DNA of 64,000 nt from assembly GCA_002381645.1 (NCBI GenBank), contig DFXE01000024.1:1-64000 (forward strand), given 5' to 3'. Below are positions 52,050-61,059 of this stretch, piece by piece. The DNA is from Bacteroidales bacterium UBA4116. GTDB taxonomy: Bacteria; Bacteroidota; Bacteroidia; Bacteroidales; Tannerellaceae. Positions within the stretch are counted from its first letter, which is position 1, and the number at the start of each line of letters is the position of its first letter. Below the pieces are notes generated by a model, which was not told where the DNA came from, did not search any database, and was given only the letters and a program-made list of their open reading frames with translations. A program made the translations under genes and the position numbers.

Positions 52050-52415
52050 ATACCATTCGGATTACCAATCGCAAATACACACGTCTGGTCAATCCTTATG
52101 CCACAACAGGGGTGAGAAAGTACCGCAACGCAGTATAACTGCATTGTGTATAATACTTTTCTACGGTAAAATGTTCAGGGAATTATTTTGCAGGCTTGCC
52201 GCAAATGAATTTTATATCCTTAATCTACTTTTTCTATCCTCCTTTTCTTACCCCAAAATTATGGAAGAAATTTCGGATTTTAAATATGAGTGCGGCTGAT
52301 TTTTTTGTTAAAAATGACTTTCCCCTGCATGACAGGGATTTAAAGAAGTATGGCGACCATTAGGTCGCCATACACATAATAACCGTGAAGGCATTTTCTT
52401 AAAATGAGGACTGTT
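52050..52415. promoter_or_regulatory. Upstream region of the SOS cassette
   Basis: No gene. Contains the inverted repeat GCAGT-ATA-ACTGC (52130-52142), a possible operator, and at 52348-52373 a perfect 11-bp stem (GTATGGCGACC / GGTCGCCATAC) that could end the minus-strand gene at 52416. A second small hairpin CCCTG/CAGGG lies at about 52323-52337. No perfect TAnnTTTG box was found on the minus strand here. Confidence 0.45.
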
Positions 52416-52787
52416 TTACCTTATCATCTCAGGCATACATCTTAATAGTTCTTCCCGCTCTATGATAGTCATTTTTTTTCTACCTGTACTATCCGCATTG
52501 CTACTTCTTCTTTCGTGCATACGTTCAAAACGTCTAAATTCCCGCTCATGCCATTCCCGTTCCCGTTCTTCCCTTGACCGTTTTAATTCGTTTGCTTTTA
52601 TTTCGGCAGCTTCCCGTGTCAGATGCCTGTCGATAATACCTTGCAGGTCTTTTGCGTGCTTTGTTTCAATAACCGCAGTGGTCACACTGAAAACAGTAAT
52701 ACAAAATAATACTACCATTATTACTGAACTGAATCTCTCTAAAACATCGTCTAACCAATAAAATAAGTTGGTGAATAAACGCTTCAT
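52416..52787 (-). CDS. Small membrane protein with charged helical tail
   Basis: 123 aa from the ATG at 52787. The frame is open to 52934 (172 aa), but the extra 49 codons run through a structured leader that has a homologue upstream of another gene, so the short start is preferred. One membrane helix (about residues 19-39) is followed by a highly charged Arg/Glu helix (KRSREEREREWHEREFRRFERMHERR). No domain recognised. The layout suggests an inner-membrane protein with a cytoplasmic coiled coil; function unknown. Confidence 0.55.
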   Translation of the reverse strand: MKRLFTNLFYWLDDVLERFSSVIMVVLFCITVFSVTTAVIETKHAKDLQGIIDRHLTREAAEIKANELKRSREEREREWHEREFRRFERMHERRSSNADSTGRKKMTIIEREELLRCMPEMIR

Positions 52788-52823
52788 AAATTTCAATGAT
52801 TTTAATTCGTGAATGAAAGACAC

Positions 52824-53018
52824 AAAAAAAACGTGCCTCTTCATGTAAGCAATGTAATCCTTGAGGTCGGCAAAACCCAGCACATACATATACATACAAT
52901 CTAAGGCACGCCATATCTTTAGATAAGCGTCCATAGAAAATGTATCGTCCAGTCAGGTGCTAAAAATTTGCCGTTTCAAGGCTGACTGAACTATCGTGAG
53001 AATCGAAACTAATCGTTT
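52824..53018 (-). ncRNA. Structured leader RNA L1
   Basis: Minus strand, downstream of a TATCTTTG box. In order: 5' hairpin CGAAAC/GTTTCG; helix CAGTCAG/CTGACTG enclosing GCC-TTGAAAC-GGC and AAATTT; then ATATGGCGTG; an inner hairpin GGGT-TTTGCCG-ACCT; and a closing helix CGTGCCT (52904-52910) with AGGCACG (52832-52838) followed by eight U. The same order occurs in L2. The U-tract ends 37 nt before the gene start, as in an attenuator or transcription-control leader. Confidence 0.6.
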
Positions 53019-53024
53019 CGGCTA

Positions 53025-53032
53025 CAAAGATA
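53025..53032 (-). promoter_or_regulatory. Promoter -7 box of leader L1
   Basis: Minus strand TATCTTTG, perfect consensus. It starts the L1 leader about 230 nt before the gene at 52787. Confidence 0.6.
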
Positions 53033-53193
53033 ATTTTTATTTTCGACCTAACTTGTTAAAGGCATGAAAACCTTACAAGTCCGGCTGTAACAGTAACAGC
53101 AGATAGTTTGCTGTTTACTTGTAAATTATCTTTTCAAAATTACTTTCTTTTTTTCGGGGAGTAAGAAAGTAATAAAGAACCCCAAATGTAAAA

Positions 53194-53472
53194 TTAATCA
53201 CCCGTTACAGATGCCATATATTCCGCAGCAGGAACATTTAACTCAACCAACTCGTCAAATAATGCCTGTAATCCCCTGCAAAGCATTCCGACTTTTGTTT
53301 CGATTAAGTTTAAATCGACTTTCGCATCAATTAATGACTGTATTTTTTCTGCTAAGTCTTTGAAAGTTCTTAACCGGAGCATGAGTTGGTTCCTGCGATG
53401 GCTTTCCGCTTGTTCGTTCAGGTCATTCTCGATCAGGCGAATAATTTCCAGCTCTTCCTTAATTGATACCAT
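53194..53472 (-). CDS. Small helical protein of unknown function
   Basis: 92 aa, rich in Leu/Glu/Arg with heptad-like spacing throughout, so probably a coiled coil. No signal or membrane segment. Its start overlaps the preceding gene end by 14 nt, which shows coupling to the 166-aa protein. Not recognised. Confidence 0.6.
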   Translation of the reverse strand: MVSIKEELEIIRLIENDLNEQAESHRRNQLMLRLRTFKDLAEKIQSLIDAKVDLNLIETKVGMLCRGLQALFDELVELNVPAAEYMASVTGD

Positions 53473-53959
53473 GATTCTGTGCGATTGCTTGTAACCATAA
53501 TTGTGTACTTTGTTCCAATTCGACCATCAGGAAACCGATAACATACCTTTGATTCTGGTCGTCATAAAAATAGCTGATAATACTTTTATCCTTATTATTT
53601 ATCCAGCTATTTTTCTCTCCTGGTAATTGCTTGTAAGTACGGTCAATGAGCCGCCGGTAATTTTCCGCTTTCTCTTCGTCCTTTACATAGATTGCCGACC
53701 ATTCGCACACATCCTGATCTTCAAAATAACAGTGAACAAGTGTGTCGAAAACCTTAACAACAACTGAACTTTGGAAGGATGATTCCGGGTGATTTTCATT
53801 TTCCGTTGGTTCAGTGAACAATAAAGCATTTACAACTTTACAATACTCCGTTTCGGCCACCTGCGGATCTGCGATAATTTTAGACCTTTGCTTCCCCAAC
53901 AAGGTTTGTGCGATGTGAATTGCGAAAGGAACTTCCGCGAGATTTGAACTTTTTGCCAT
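53459..53959 (-). CDS. Hypothetical protein behind leader L2
   Basis: 166 aa from the ATG at 53959. The frame is open to 54109, but those 50 codons overlap leader L2, so the shorter start is chosen. The protein looks soluble and mixed alpha/beta, with HIAQTLLGKQRSKIIADPQVAETEYCK near the N-terminus. No family recognised. It heads a two-gene operon with the 92-aa coiled-coil protein and is transcribed through L2. Confidence 0.55.
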   Translation of the reverse strand: MAKSSNLAEVPFAIHIAQTLLGKQRSKIIADPQVAETEYCKVVNALLFTEPTENENHPESSFQSSVVVKVFDTLVHCYFEDQDVCEWSAIYVKDEEKAENYRRLIDRTYKQLPGEKNSWINNKDKSIISYFYDDQNQRYVIGFLMVELEQSTQLWLQAIAQNHGIN

Positions 53960-54008
53960 AGTTTCAAGAATTTTATATGTGCTTACTGCCCCCGGCAAGC
54001 GGATACAT

Positions 54009-54226
54009 AAAAAAAGCGTGGGGCAAAACTTTATTTCGCAACCGGAGGTACTGGAAATACCTGTATGCACGAAAACAAAGTCAGCTCCACGCCATATACT
54101 ATGACGCAAAGCAATTTAACTTGTTTACCCCGTGCGCAATTCGTCAAATTTCCAGTTTTCCGGCTGACGGGTAAAGCTAAACGCTTTTTGTAATTGTTAT
54201 TCCTAACGTATTCTACTGCAAAAAAT
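54009..54226 (-). ncRNA. Structured leader RNA L2
   Basis: Minus strand, downstream of a TATTTTTG box. In order: 5' hairpin CTGC/GCAG; helix TTTACCCGT with ACGGGGTAAA (one bulged G) enclosing CAGCC-GGAAAACTGG-AAATTT; ATATGGCGTG; inner hairpin AGGTA-TTTCCAG-TACCT; closing helix GCGTGG (54087-54092) with CCACGC (54016-54021) followed by seven U. Order and core motifs match L1, while the helices differ in sequence but keep pairing. Ends 50 nt before the gene start. Confidence 0.6.
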
Positions 54227-54232
54227 TCGCAG

Positions 54233-54240
54233 CAAAAATA
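54233..54240 (-). promoter_or_regulatory. Promoter -7 box of leader L2
   Basis: Minus strand TATTTTTG, matching TAnnTTTG, 7 nt before the proposed start of L2. Confidence 0.5.
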
Positions 54241-54514
54241 CATCTTTTTTGTTTATGGATAATTATTACTTCTACTATTAATTTCGCTTTGAAGCAATTA
54301 TTATACCATAAGACACTATTCGTGTCAGAGCAATAACAAAACTTTTTACGTCATTGTTCAAAAAAAGTTTTACTTTTTTTTAAAAAATTCTTTTGATGTT
54401 CAATAAGCCGGCAGCAATTAATCAATATTCTGAAAGCGTTCCTATACCAGCGTGTTATATGTGACAGCTTACGAATAAAATGTTAATTTTCACCTCTAAA
54501 CCATAGAAGAATAT

Positions 54515-54522
54515 TATCTTTG
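54515..54522 (+). promoter_or_regulatory. Promoter -7 box of the MNT-HEPN genes
   Basis: TATCTTTG, perfect consensus, 38 nt before the first MNT-HEPN ATG. The A+T-rich stretch 54241-54514 holds no gene. Confidence 0.6.
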
Positions 54523-54560
54523 CCTAAATTAAGATATATCATTTTTTATCCGGTTCATAT

Positions 54561-55448
54561 ATGAAGAAATCCCTGGCGCACTTACCAATGGAGAAAAGAG
54601 AAGAATTAACTGCCATCGTACAGAATATTCTTATCCAAGTACCCGAAACGCAGGTAATTATCCTGTATGGTAGCTATGCACGGGGTAACTACGTGGATTA
54701 CGATCAGCGTACCGAATATAGCGTGCGTACTTTTTTTAAGTCTGATTATGATATTGCCGTCCTTACGGAAAAGTCCGAACACAATCATATTTTGCGAAGG
54801 CTTGAAAATGCTTCTGAGGAATTTTCAAAAGGGCACCATTACACCAATGTCACCCCCATTCAGTTCATAACAGAAAATATCGAAAGTTTTAATCAGGCTA
54901 TTAACGAAGGGCGATATTTTCATAATGATATAAGGGCTGAAGGAATAATGCTTTATGATTCCGGCAAATATGAGATTGCCAGTAAAAGGACGTTGAATTA
55001 TACTGAAATCAGTAATCTGGCGAAAGAGTATTACGAACAGAAATTTAAAAGTGCTGCCAGTTTCATCAGGAGTGCATCACACGCATACGATGATGAAGAT
55101 TACAATATGGCGGCATTTCTTCTGCATCAGGCTACCGAAAACTATCTTTGTGCAATACTTTTGACCGGTGAATTATATTGTCCGAAAGAACACAGTTTGA
55201 TGCGGCTTTTCAGCCATACAAAAAGACTAACACGAGAAACACTTGAAGTATTCCCCTCCGATAGTCCTGAAAATGAAAGGCTACTTAAATTATTAGAAGA
55301 AGCATACATCGAGGCGAGATATAATCCGGATTATAAAGTTACGAAGAATGATATTTTTTTGCTCTTTCAGCGGATTGAACACCTGGCTGAAGTATCAGAA
55401 AAATTTTGTTCAGCCAAGATTGAAGACTATACAAAGCAGATTAAATAA
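54561..55448 (+). CDS. MNT-HEPN fusion protein 1
   Basis: 295 aa. N-terminal nucleotidyltransferase (about 30-125) with GSYARG and, after an insertion of about 15 residues, SDYDIAVL as the acidic metal pair. C-terminal HEPN domain (about 150-285) with AAFLLHQATENYLCAILL and a HSLMRLF segment. In free-standing pairs MNT modifies a HEPN toxin; here both parts are fused. No clear RxxxxH RNase motif is visible in the HEPN part. The next gene encodes a close paralogue. Probably a defence or toxin-control function (inference). Confidence 0.82.
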   Translation: MKKSLAHLPMEKREELTAIVQNILIQVPETQVIILYGSYARGNYVDYDQRTEYSVRTFFKSDYDIAVLTEKSEHNHILRRLENASEEFSKGHHYTNVTPIQFITENIESFNQAINEGRYFHNDIRAEGIMLYDSGKYEIASKRTLNYTEISNLAKEYYEQKFKSAASFIRSASHAYDDEDYNMAAFLLHQATENYLCAILLTGELYCPKEHSLMRLFSHTKRLTRETLEVFPSDSPENERLLKLLEEAYIEARYNPDYKVTKNDIFLLFQRIEHLAEVSEKFCSAKIEDYTKQIK

Positions 55449-55455
55449 AACAGAT

Positions 55456-56376
55456 ATGATGAAAACGTCGGTCGATTTTTTGCCACATGAAAAACAGGAA
55501 GAACTTTCTTCTCTGGTAGATTGTATCCGTGAGAAAGTTAAGGAAGCACAGTATATAATTCTTTATGGTTCTTATGCTCGCAATGATTATGTGGATTACG
55601 ACCAGCGCATCGAACACGGTTTAAGAACGACTTTCCAATCGGACTATGATATTGTGGTGCTTACCCCGAAACGAAAAGCCGGACATTTATCGGTCATGCG
55701 AAGACTACAAAATGCCCGGACAAAATTTAACGAGGGACGGCATTTCAGTACCGTAACCCCTGTATCATTTCTTCACGATACCATCGAAGAATTTAACAAA
55801 GGCATTGACGAAGGACGTTATTTCTTTACAGATATAGCGATGCAGGGAATTATTCTCTATAATTCCGGGATTTATGAAATATCTGAAATACGGGAACTGA
55901 ATAACGAAGAGATCTTGTCGCTGTCAAAAGAGTATTATAATGCCAAATATAAAAGGGCAGAATCTTTTCTGAAAGGTGCCAAATTCTATTATGAGGATGA
56001 AGACTATACCATGACTTCATTTATGCTGCATCAGGCTACCGAAAATTATATCCTTGCCATCATACTTTCCGCTTCTTTGTATTCTCCCAAAGGTCACAGC
56101 CTGACACAGATTTTCGAGGATAGCAAAAGGTTCACAGATAAAGCGGCTTTGGCTTTTCCGACCGATAACGAGGAAAACGAAAGACTTTTTAATCTATTGG
56201 AGGATTCCTACGTCCAGGCAAGGTATAATAAAGATTTTAAGGTGTCGAAAGAAGATATAGACAAACTCTTTCCAAAAATCGAACAGATCAGGAAAGAATC
56301 AAAAGAAGCCTGTTTATTATTCATCGAACAGCATAACCAAAGAACACAAGACAGCTCACAAAGTACAAATAATTAG
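55456..56376 (+). CDS. MNT-HEPN fusion protein 2
   Basis: 306 aa from the ATG at 55456, 7 nt after the stop of paralogue 1. The longer frame from 55348 would overlap that gene and is rejected. Same layout: GSYARN (last Gly lost), SDYDIVVL, then HEPN with TSFMLHQATENYILAIIL and HSLTQIF. The two paralogues share overall order, so they arose by tandem duplication, but differ enough to be old. The pair may form a heterodimer (inference). Confidence 0.82.
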   Translation: MMKTSVDFLPHEKQEELSSLVDCIREKVKEAQYIILYGSYARNDYVDYDQRIEHGLRTTFQSDYDIVVLTPKRKAGHLSVMRRLQNARTKFNEGRHFSTVTPVSFLHDTIEEFNKGIDEGRYFFTDIAMQGIILYNSGIYEISEIRELNNEEILSLSKEYYNAKYKRAESFLKGAKFYYEDEDYTMTSFMLHQATENYILAIILSASLYSPKGHSLTQIFEDSKRFTDKAALAFPTDNEENERLFNLLEDSYVQARYNKDFKVSKEDIDKLFPKIEQIRKESKEACLLFIEQHNQRTQDSSQSTNN

Positions 56377-56398
56377 TTTATCTGAAAACCGATGAATA

Positions 56399-57157
56399 TT
56401 ACATTTTCAGTTGTGAAGTAATAATTTTATAAAATACTTTTAGCGAATCTCTCTCATCTTTGCCCACATAGCTATTATGAGCTACAAGACATCTGATTTT
56501 ATATAATTCATCAATCATTACGTTTAACCAGTGTTCATTCTCTTTAGGGAAGAATTTTCCGAAAACGCCCCAATTTCCTACCATTATTTTACCAAGCTCA
56601 ATGAAGTCGCAATAAAATAAATCATTATTGCCACGCAGGGGAAGATACCTACTTTCTTGCTCACTCTTTTTAAGTTTATCAATCGTGTCCTGTACTCTTT
56701 TTGGTATATTGATTGTTTCGGTTTTCATTACTTCCTCAATGAATATCCTGAAGGAATTTTCAATGCAATACAGATATAGATAGACTTCGGACATTTCCCT
56801 CCCTTTTTCCTGAATATCAGCCGGCAATAAATTCAGATGTCCGAAATTGATTCTCTGTTCAATATCCTGTATTGAATCGAGTAAAGATTCTTCTTCATTC
56901 AGTAATGGGTAAAATATTTCATTGATGTAATCTCGTCTGGGAGCATAACCTCCTTTCTTTTGCATCTCTCTTCTGAAATCCTCTAAAGTTGCACATATTT
57001 TTATTTCTTTAGGGATAATCAATTTCAGTCTTTCGGTTGAAACTAATTCTTTTCTTAGCTGACTATATTCTTTTTCTTTGTCACTATCAATAGGAGAATT
57101 AGTTGAAATCCCGGTAAGGAGTATTTTAAGTCTTTCTATTTTTTCATTATCGTTCAT
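56399..57157 (-). CDS. Swt1-like HEPN protein
   Basis: 252 aa, mostly helical. The C-terminal part has MIDELYKIRCLVAHNSYVGKDER, with the RxxxxH pattern of active HEPN RNases (R-CLVA-H). Convergent to the MNT-HEPN genes, 22 nt after their end. Suggests an RNA-cutting toxin or defence protein; a Swt1-type HEPN is the closest resemblance. Confidence in HEPN is moderate. Confidence 0.65.
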   Translation of the reverse strand: MNDNEKIERLKILLTGISTNSPIDSDKEKEYSQLRKELVSTERLKLIIPKEIKICATLEDFRREMQKKGGYAPRRDYINEIFYPLLNEEESLLDSIQDIEQRINFGHLNLLPADIQEKGREMSEVYLYLYCIENSFRIFIEEVMKTETINIPKRVQDTIDKLKKSEQESRYLPLRGNNDLFYCDFIELGKIMVGNWGVFGKFFPKENEHWLNVMIDELYKIRCLVAHNSYVGKDERDSLKVFYKIITSQLKM

Positions 57158-57372
57158 GTCTGTAATATTTTAGCCGATAAAAATACGAATTATTTAAGTA
57201 ACAGGAAGGAAATGCCATATATACTTTAAGTACATTTTCAGCTTCCATGAAGCCACTCAATTCCAAACCGGTTCCACACACTGCCACCAAACCCACAAAC
57301 AACTTTTAACCAGCCGAATCCCCTTACTTTTATTCTGCATTAATAGTGATGCAGAACTAAAAGTATTGATAA

Positions 57373-58875
57373 ATGGATGAAAAATTAAATCCGAAAGACA
57401 AAGTCCTCTTGATGAGAGAAGAGGGCGGAAACGAACTCAAAGTAGTGAAAGGCATCAATAAGAAAGGACAGATTGATGCCGTCGATCCCATGAAGGCGAA
57501 GCAAACCGATTTTCTCACTATCGACAAGCACGCCGACCCAATCGAAAACTTTTTCAAAAACTTCATTCGCCAGGCAAAGAACCCATCACATACGGGTTTT
57601 TTCGCTGTAACTGTGGATATGCTCGACAAAATCATACAGATAAAAGATGAAGATTTGGAGAAGTACCGCATCAATCCGAAAGATTTTATCGAAAAGCAGG
57701 AGCAATCACGGAAAGCAGCAGATAATCAAAAAGAAGTAAAAACCGAAGAAAAAAAAGCAGACATGGAACAGAAACCAGCAACAGAACAGCAAAACAATTA
57801 CAAAGAATACGACACCAGCCGTATTCCTGAAGGTGAATATCAAAAGTACGGTATTAAGCCGGAAGACTTAGTAGGCGAAATGAAAGCCATGAGTTACGGG
57901 TATAAATCTCCGCACCTCGTAGATATCAGTCCGAAAATCGAAGGAGTTGAGTATCCTATGAAAGCACGTCTTTCGTTGGAAGAACAGGCGGATGGAAGCC
58001 TGAAATTCATTCCGCATCCCTATCAACAACAGGTCGATTTGGATAAACCTTTTCAGGGCGTTATGCTTCCCGATGACGTAAAAGAGAACCTACTGGCTAC
58101 CGGTAACGGCGGCAGGGTTGTGGAACTGGAACCTACTCCCGGAGAGAAAGTGCCCGCACTTGTTTCCATCGACAAGATTACCAACCGTCTGGAAGCTGTT
58201 CCGTTGGATAAACTGAATGTTTCCCAGAACCTCAAAGGCGTGGAACTTTCCCCCGAACAGCAGCAGGATATAAAAGCCGGTAAGAAAGTATTGGTGGAAG
58301 CCATGACTTCCCGCAATACCAAAGACACTGAAAATCCTTTCAAATTCGATGGTTACGTTCAGTTCAATGCGGCAAAAGGCTCTTATGATTTTACCTACGA
58401 CGGACTTGACCGCAACCGTTACCGGCAGGACAACAAGCAGGAAGCCAACCAGGAGCAGAAACAACAGCCGGGCGATGAGCAAAACAAAGTCCGCATCCCT
58501 AAAAAACTACTCGGTGTTGACCTGAACGATACCCAACAGGATATGCTTCGTAACAATAAGGCAGTATATGTTCAGGGTATGCTCAAAGACGGGCAAGACC
58601 AGCCATTCAATGCCTATGTAAAGGTGAATCAGGAAAAAGGCAAACTCGACTTTTTCAAATGGAACCCCGACAAAGCCAAAAAGCAGGGTGCGGATGTGAA
58701 AGTTGCCGAAGGCAATAAAACACAGGTAGCCGTCAATTCGCAGGGTAAAACCAACGAAGCTACTAAGAACGTAAATGAACCTCTTAAACAAGGTCAGCAG
58801 GCACCGACTGAACAACAGAAGCAGCAACAGCAAAGCAAAAAGCCTGTAAAGAAGTCATCAGGAGTTAAAATGTAA
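57373..58875 (+). CDS. DUF3945/DUF4099 ICE backbone protein
   Basis: 500 aa. N-terminal DUF4099-like part (about 1-110) and repeated DUF3945 blocks (about 190-440) with motifs such as FQGVMLPDDVKENLL and LKGVELSPEQQQDIKAGK that recur as LLGVDLNDTQQDMLRNNK. The ends and linkers are Gln/Lys-rich. Commonly found before topB in Bacteroidales ICEs; its function is unknown. The topB gene starts 26 nt downstream. Confidence 0.83.
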   Translation: MDEKLNPKDKVLLMREEGGNELKVVKGINKKGQIDAVDPMKAKQTDFLTIDKHADPIENFFKNFIRQAKNPSHTGFFAVTVDMLDKIIQIKDEDLEKYRINPKDFIEKQEQSRKAADNQKEVKTEEKKADMEQKPATEQQNNYKEYDTSRIPEGEYQKYGIKPEDLVGEMKAMSYGYKSPHLVDISPKIEGVEYPMKARLSLEEQADGSLKFIPHPYQQQVDLDKPFQGVMLPDDVKENLLATGNGGRVVELEPTPGEKVPALVSIDKITNRLEAVPLDKLNVSQNLKGVELSPEQQQDIKAGKKVLVEAMTSRNTKDTENPFKFDGYVQFNAAKGSYDFTYDGLDRNRYRQDNKQEANQEQKQQPGDEQNKVRIPKKLLGVDLNDTQQDMLRNNKAVYVQGMLKDGQDQPFNAYVKVNQEKGKLDFFKWNPDKAKKQGADVKVAEGNKTQVAVNSQGKTNEATKNVNEPLKQGQQAPTEQQKQQQQSKKPVKKSSGVKM

Positions 58876-58878
58876 TAT

Positions 58879-58892
58879 CCACTAAAAAATCC
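58879..58892 (+). repeat. 14-bp ICE motif, copy 4 (upstream of topB)
   Basis: CCACTAAAAAATCC followed by AACGTAATA, ending 9 nt before the topB ATG. Confidence 0.7.
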
Positions 58893-58901
58893 AACGTAAT
58901 A

Positions 58902-60995
58902 ATGAAAGTAATAATAGCAGAAAAACCCAGCGTAGCCCGTGACATTGCAGCTATCGTGGGAGCAAATAACCGCAAAGACGGTTATCTCGAAGGCGGCGGC
59001 TATGCCGTTACGTGGGCCTTCGGACATCTGGTAGGTCTGGCAATGCCCGAACAGTATGGTTTTACAGGTTTTCAACGTGAGAACCTGCCCATACTTCCTT
59101 CACAGTTTAAACTTATTCCCCGTCAGGTAAAAGACGGAAAAGAATACAAACCCGATCCGGGAACCATGAAACAACTCAAAGTCATTAAAGAGTTGTTCGG
59201 GAAATGTGATAAGATTGTTGTGGCAACGGATGCCGGTAGAGAAGGTGAACTTATCTTCAGATACATCTATAATTATCTGGAATGTTCACGTCCTTTCGAC
59301 CGTCTTTGGATAAGCTCACTCACGGATCAGGCTATCCGCAAAGGCATGGAGAACCTGATACCGGGGGAAGACTACGACAATCTGTACGCTTCGGCGAAAG
59401 CCCGCAGCCAGGCGGACTGGATTGTCGGTATAAATGCTTCACAGGCTCTTTCCCTTTCTGCCGGGCACGGGGTATGGTCACTGGGGAGAGTGCAGACACC
59501 CACGCTTGCCATGATATGCAGCCGTTATCTCGAAAACAAAGACTTCGTACCACAGCCGTATTTTCAGCTCAGGCTTCACACCGCCAAAGATGCCACCGCA
59601 TTTGCCGCTATCTCCGTAGAACGATACTCTGCGAAAGCAGAAGCGGAAGAACTGTTATCGCGCGTGCGGTCAGGAGAAGTAAAAGTCGCAAGCGTAGAAA
59701 AGAAAGAAGTAAGGCAGGAACCGCCCTTACTCTACGACCTGACGACCTTACAAAAGGATATGAATAGCAAGTATGGTTTTTCGGCGGATAAAACCCTGTC
59801 AATCGCACAGAAATTGTACGAGGCCAAGTTAATCACTTACCCCCGTACCGGAAGCCGTTTTATTTCGGAGGATGTGTTTGAGGGTATCTATGACCTGATT
59901 TCTACGCTTTGGGAACATCCGGTATTCGGTTCTCAGGCTGTGGCGGTCTGCAATTCCGAACTTAACCGCCATTCGGTGAATGACGGCAAAGTAACTGACC
60001 ATCATGCGCTCCTAATAACCGGTAATGAACCGAAAGACTTGCCGGATGATGAACACAAAATCTATGAACGGATTGCCGGACGTATGGTTGAAGCGTTTTC
60101 AAAAATCTGCATCAAAGATTCCACCACCATTAAACTGGAATGTGCCGAAGTTCTTTTTGAAGTCAAAGGCTCCATTATTAAAAGTGCCGGATGGCGTAAA
60201 GTCTGGGGAGAGCAGGACGAGAAAGAAGAAAACGAAGCAACTGCACTTCCCGATCTTTCCGAAAATGAAATACTTACCGTCCGGGATGTGGAACTGTTGG
60301 AAAAGCAAACCAAGCCCCGACCGCTACATACGGAAAGTAGTTTACTTTCGGCTATGGAAACCTGCGGTAAAGAACTGACCGACGAAGCGCAGCGGGAAGC
60401 ACTCAAAGAATCAGGCATCGGCACTCCCGCCACACGTGCTGCCGTTATCGAAACCCTTTTCTCACGGGATTACATCAAACGTGAAAAAAAGAGCCTTGTT
60501 CCAACCAATAAAGGACTGGTCGTATATCTGGCTGTAAAGGAGAAGAAGATATCGGATGTCGCCATGACCGGACAATGGGAAAGTGCCCTGAACAAAATTG
60601 CCACAGGTGAAATGGATGCAAATACTTTCCACAGAGGTATTGAAGTGTATGCAACCCAAATCACAACGGAGCTGCTCGATAATAAAATTGAAGGCGGTGA
60701 CAACCGTGAAAGCTGCCCTTGCCCTAAATGCGAAAACGGTCAGGTAACTATTTATCGGAAAGTAGCCAAGTGCAGCAATGAATCATGCGGGCTTACCGTG
60801 TTCCGGAGTAAATCTGAAAAGGAACTGACGGACGGACAGATAAAAGATTTGCTTACGAAGGGCAAAACTGCTGTAATCAAAGGTTTCAAAAGCAGGGAGG
60901 GCAAATCTTTCGATGCTGCCGTAACATTCGATAATGACTTTAAAACCGTTTTTTCGTTTCCACCTAAAACGGGAGGGAAAAAGAGAGGTAAATAA
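58902..60995 (+). CDS. topB: Type IA DNA topoisomerase III
   Basis: 697 aa. Toprim domain at the N-terminus (KVIIAEKPSVARDIA, then ATDAGREGELIFRYI with the acidic triad). Catalytic Tyr is in LITYPRTGSRFIS near residue 310. A C-terminal zinc-ribbon-like CPCPKCENGQVTIYRKVAKCSNESCG follows. It relaxes or decatenates single-stranded DNA crossings and may help process transferred DNA. It sits in the accessory backbone of the ICE behind a DUF3945 gene. Length and motifs agree with TopB of CTnDOT-type elements. Confidence 0.95.
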   Translation: MKVIIAEKPSVARDIAAIVGANNRKDGYLEGGGYAVTWAFGHLVGLAMPEQYGFTGFQRENLPILPSQFKLIPRQVKDGKEYKPDPGTMKQLKVIKELFGKCDKIVVATDAGREGELIFRYIYNYLECSRPFDRLWISSLTDQAIRKGMENLIPGEDYDNLYASAKARSQADWIVGINASQALSLSAGHGVWSLGRVQTPTLAMICSRYLENKDFVPQPYFQLRLHTAKDATAFAAISVERYSAKAEAEELLSRVRSGEVKVASVEKKEVRQEPPLLYDLTTLQKDMNSKYGFSADKTLSIAQKLYEAKLITYPRTGSRFISEDVFEGIYDLISTLWEHPVFGSQAVAVCNSELNRHSVNDGKVTDHHALLITGNEPKDLPDDEHKIYERIAGRMVEAFSKICIKDSTTIKLECAEVLFEVKGSIIKSAGWRKVWGEQDEKEENEATALPDLSENEILTVRDVELLEKQTKPRPLHTESSLLSAMETCGKELTDEAQREALKESGIGTPATRAAVIETLFSRDYIKREKKSLVPTNKGLVVYLAVKEKKISDVAMTGQWESALNKIATGEMDANTFHRGIEVYATQITTELLDNKIEGGDNRESCPCPKCENGQVTIYRKVAKCSNESCGLTVFRSKSEKELTDGQIKDLLTKGKTAVIKGFKSREGKSFDAAVTFDNDFKTVFSFPPKTGGKKRGK

Positions 60996-61003
60996 AAAAG
61001 TGC

Positions 61004-61011
61004 TATCTTTG
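61004..61011 (+). promoter_or_regulatory. Promoter -7 box of the DUF1896-methylase operon
   Basis: TATCTTTG, perfect consensus, 146 nt before the DUF1896 ATG and 8 nt after the topB stop. The leader carries the inverted motif pair at 61060-61150. Confidence 0.6.
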
Positions 61012-61059
61012 CCACTGAAAATACGTCTGATAACTAATTGTTTTACGATTATTTACGGC

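Noticed and set aside
52788..52934. 49-codon N-terminal extension of the small membrane protein
   Set aside because: It runs through leader L1, whose closing helix and eight-U tract have a homologous counterpart in L2. Two such overlaps are better explained by non-coding leaders.
53960..54109. 50-codon N-terminal extension of the 166-aa protein
   Set aside because: Overlaps leader L2, including its terminator-like U-tract, and has no protein-like features.
55348..55455. Extended start of the second MNT-HEPN gene
   Set aside because: Lies within the first MNT-HEPN gene; the ATG at 55456 gives an alignment with the paralogue.
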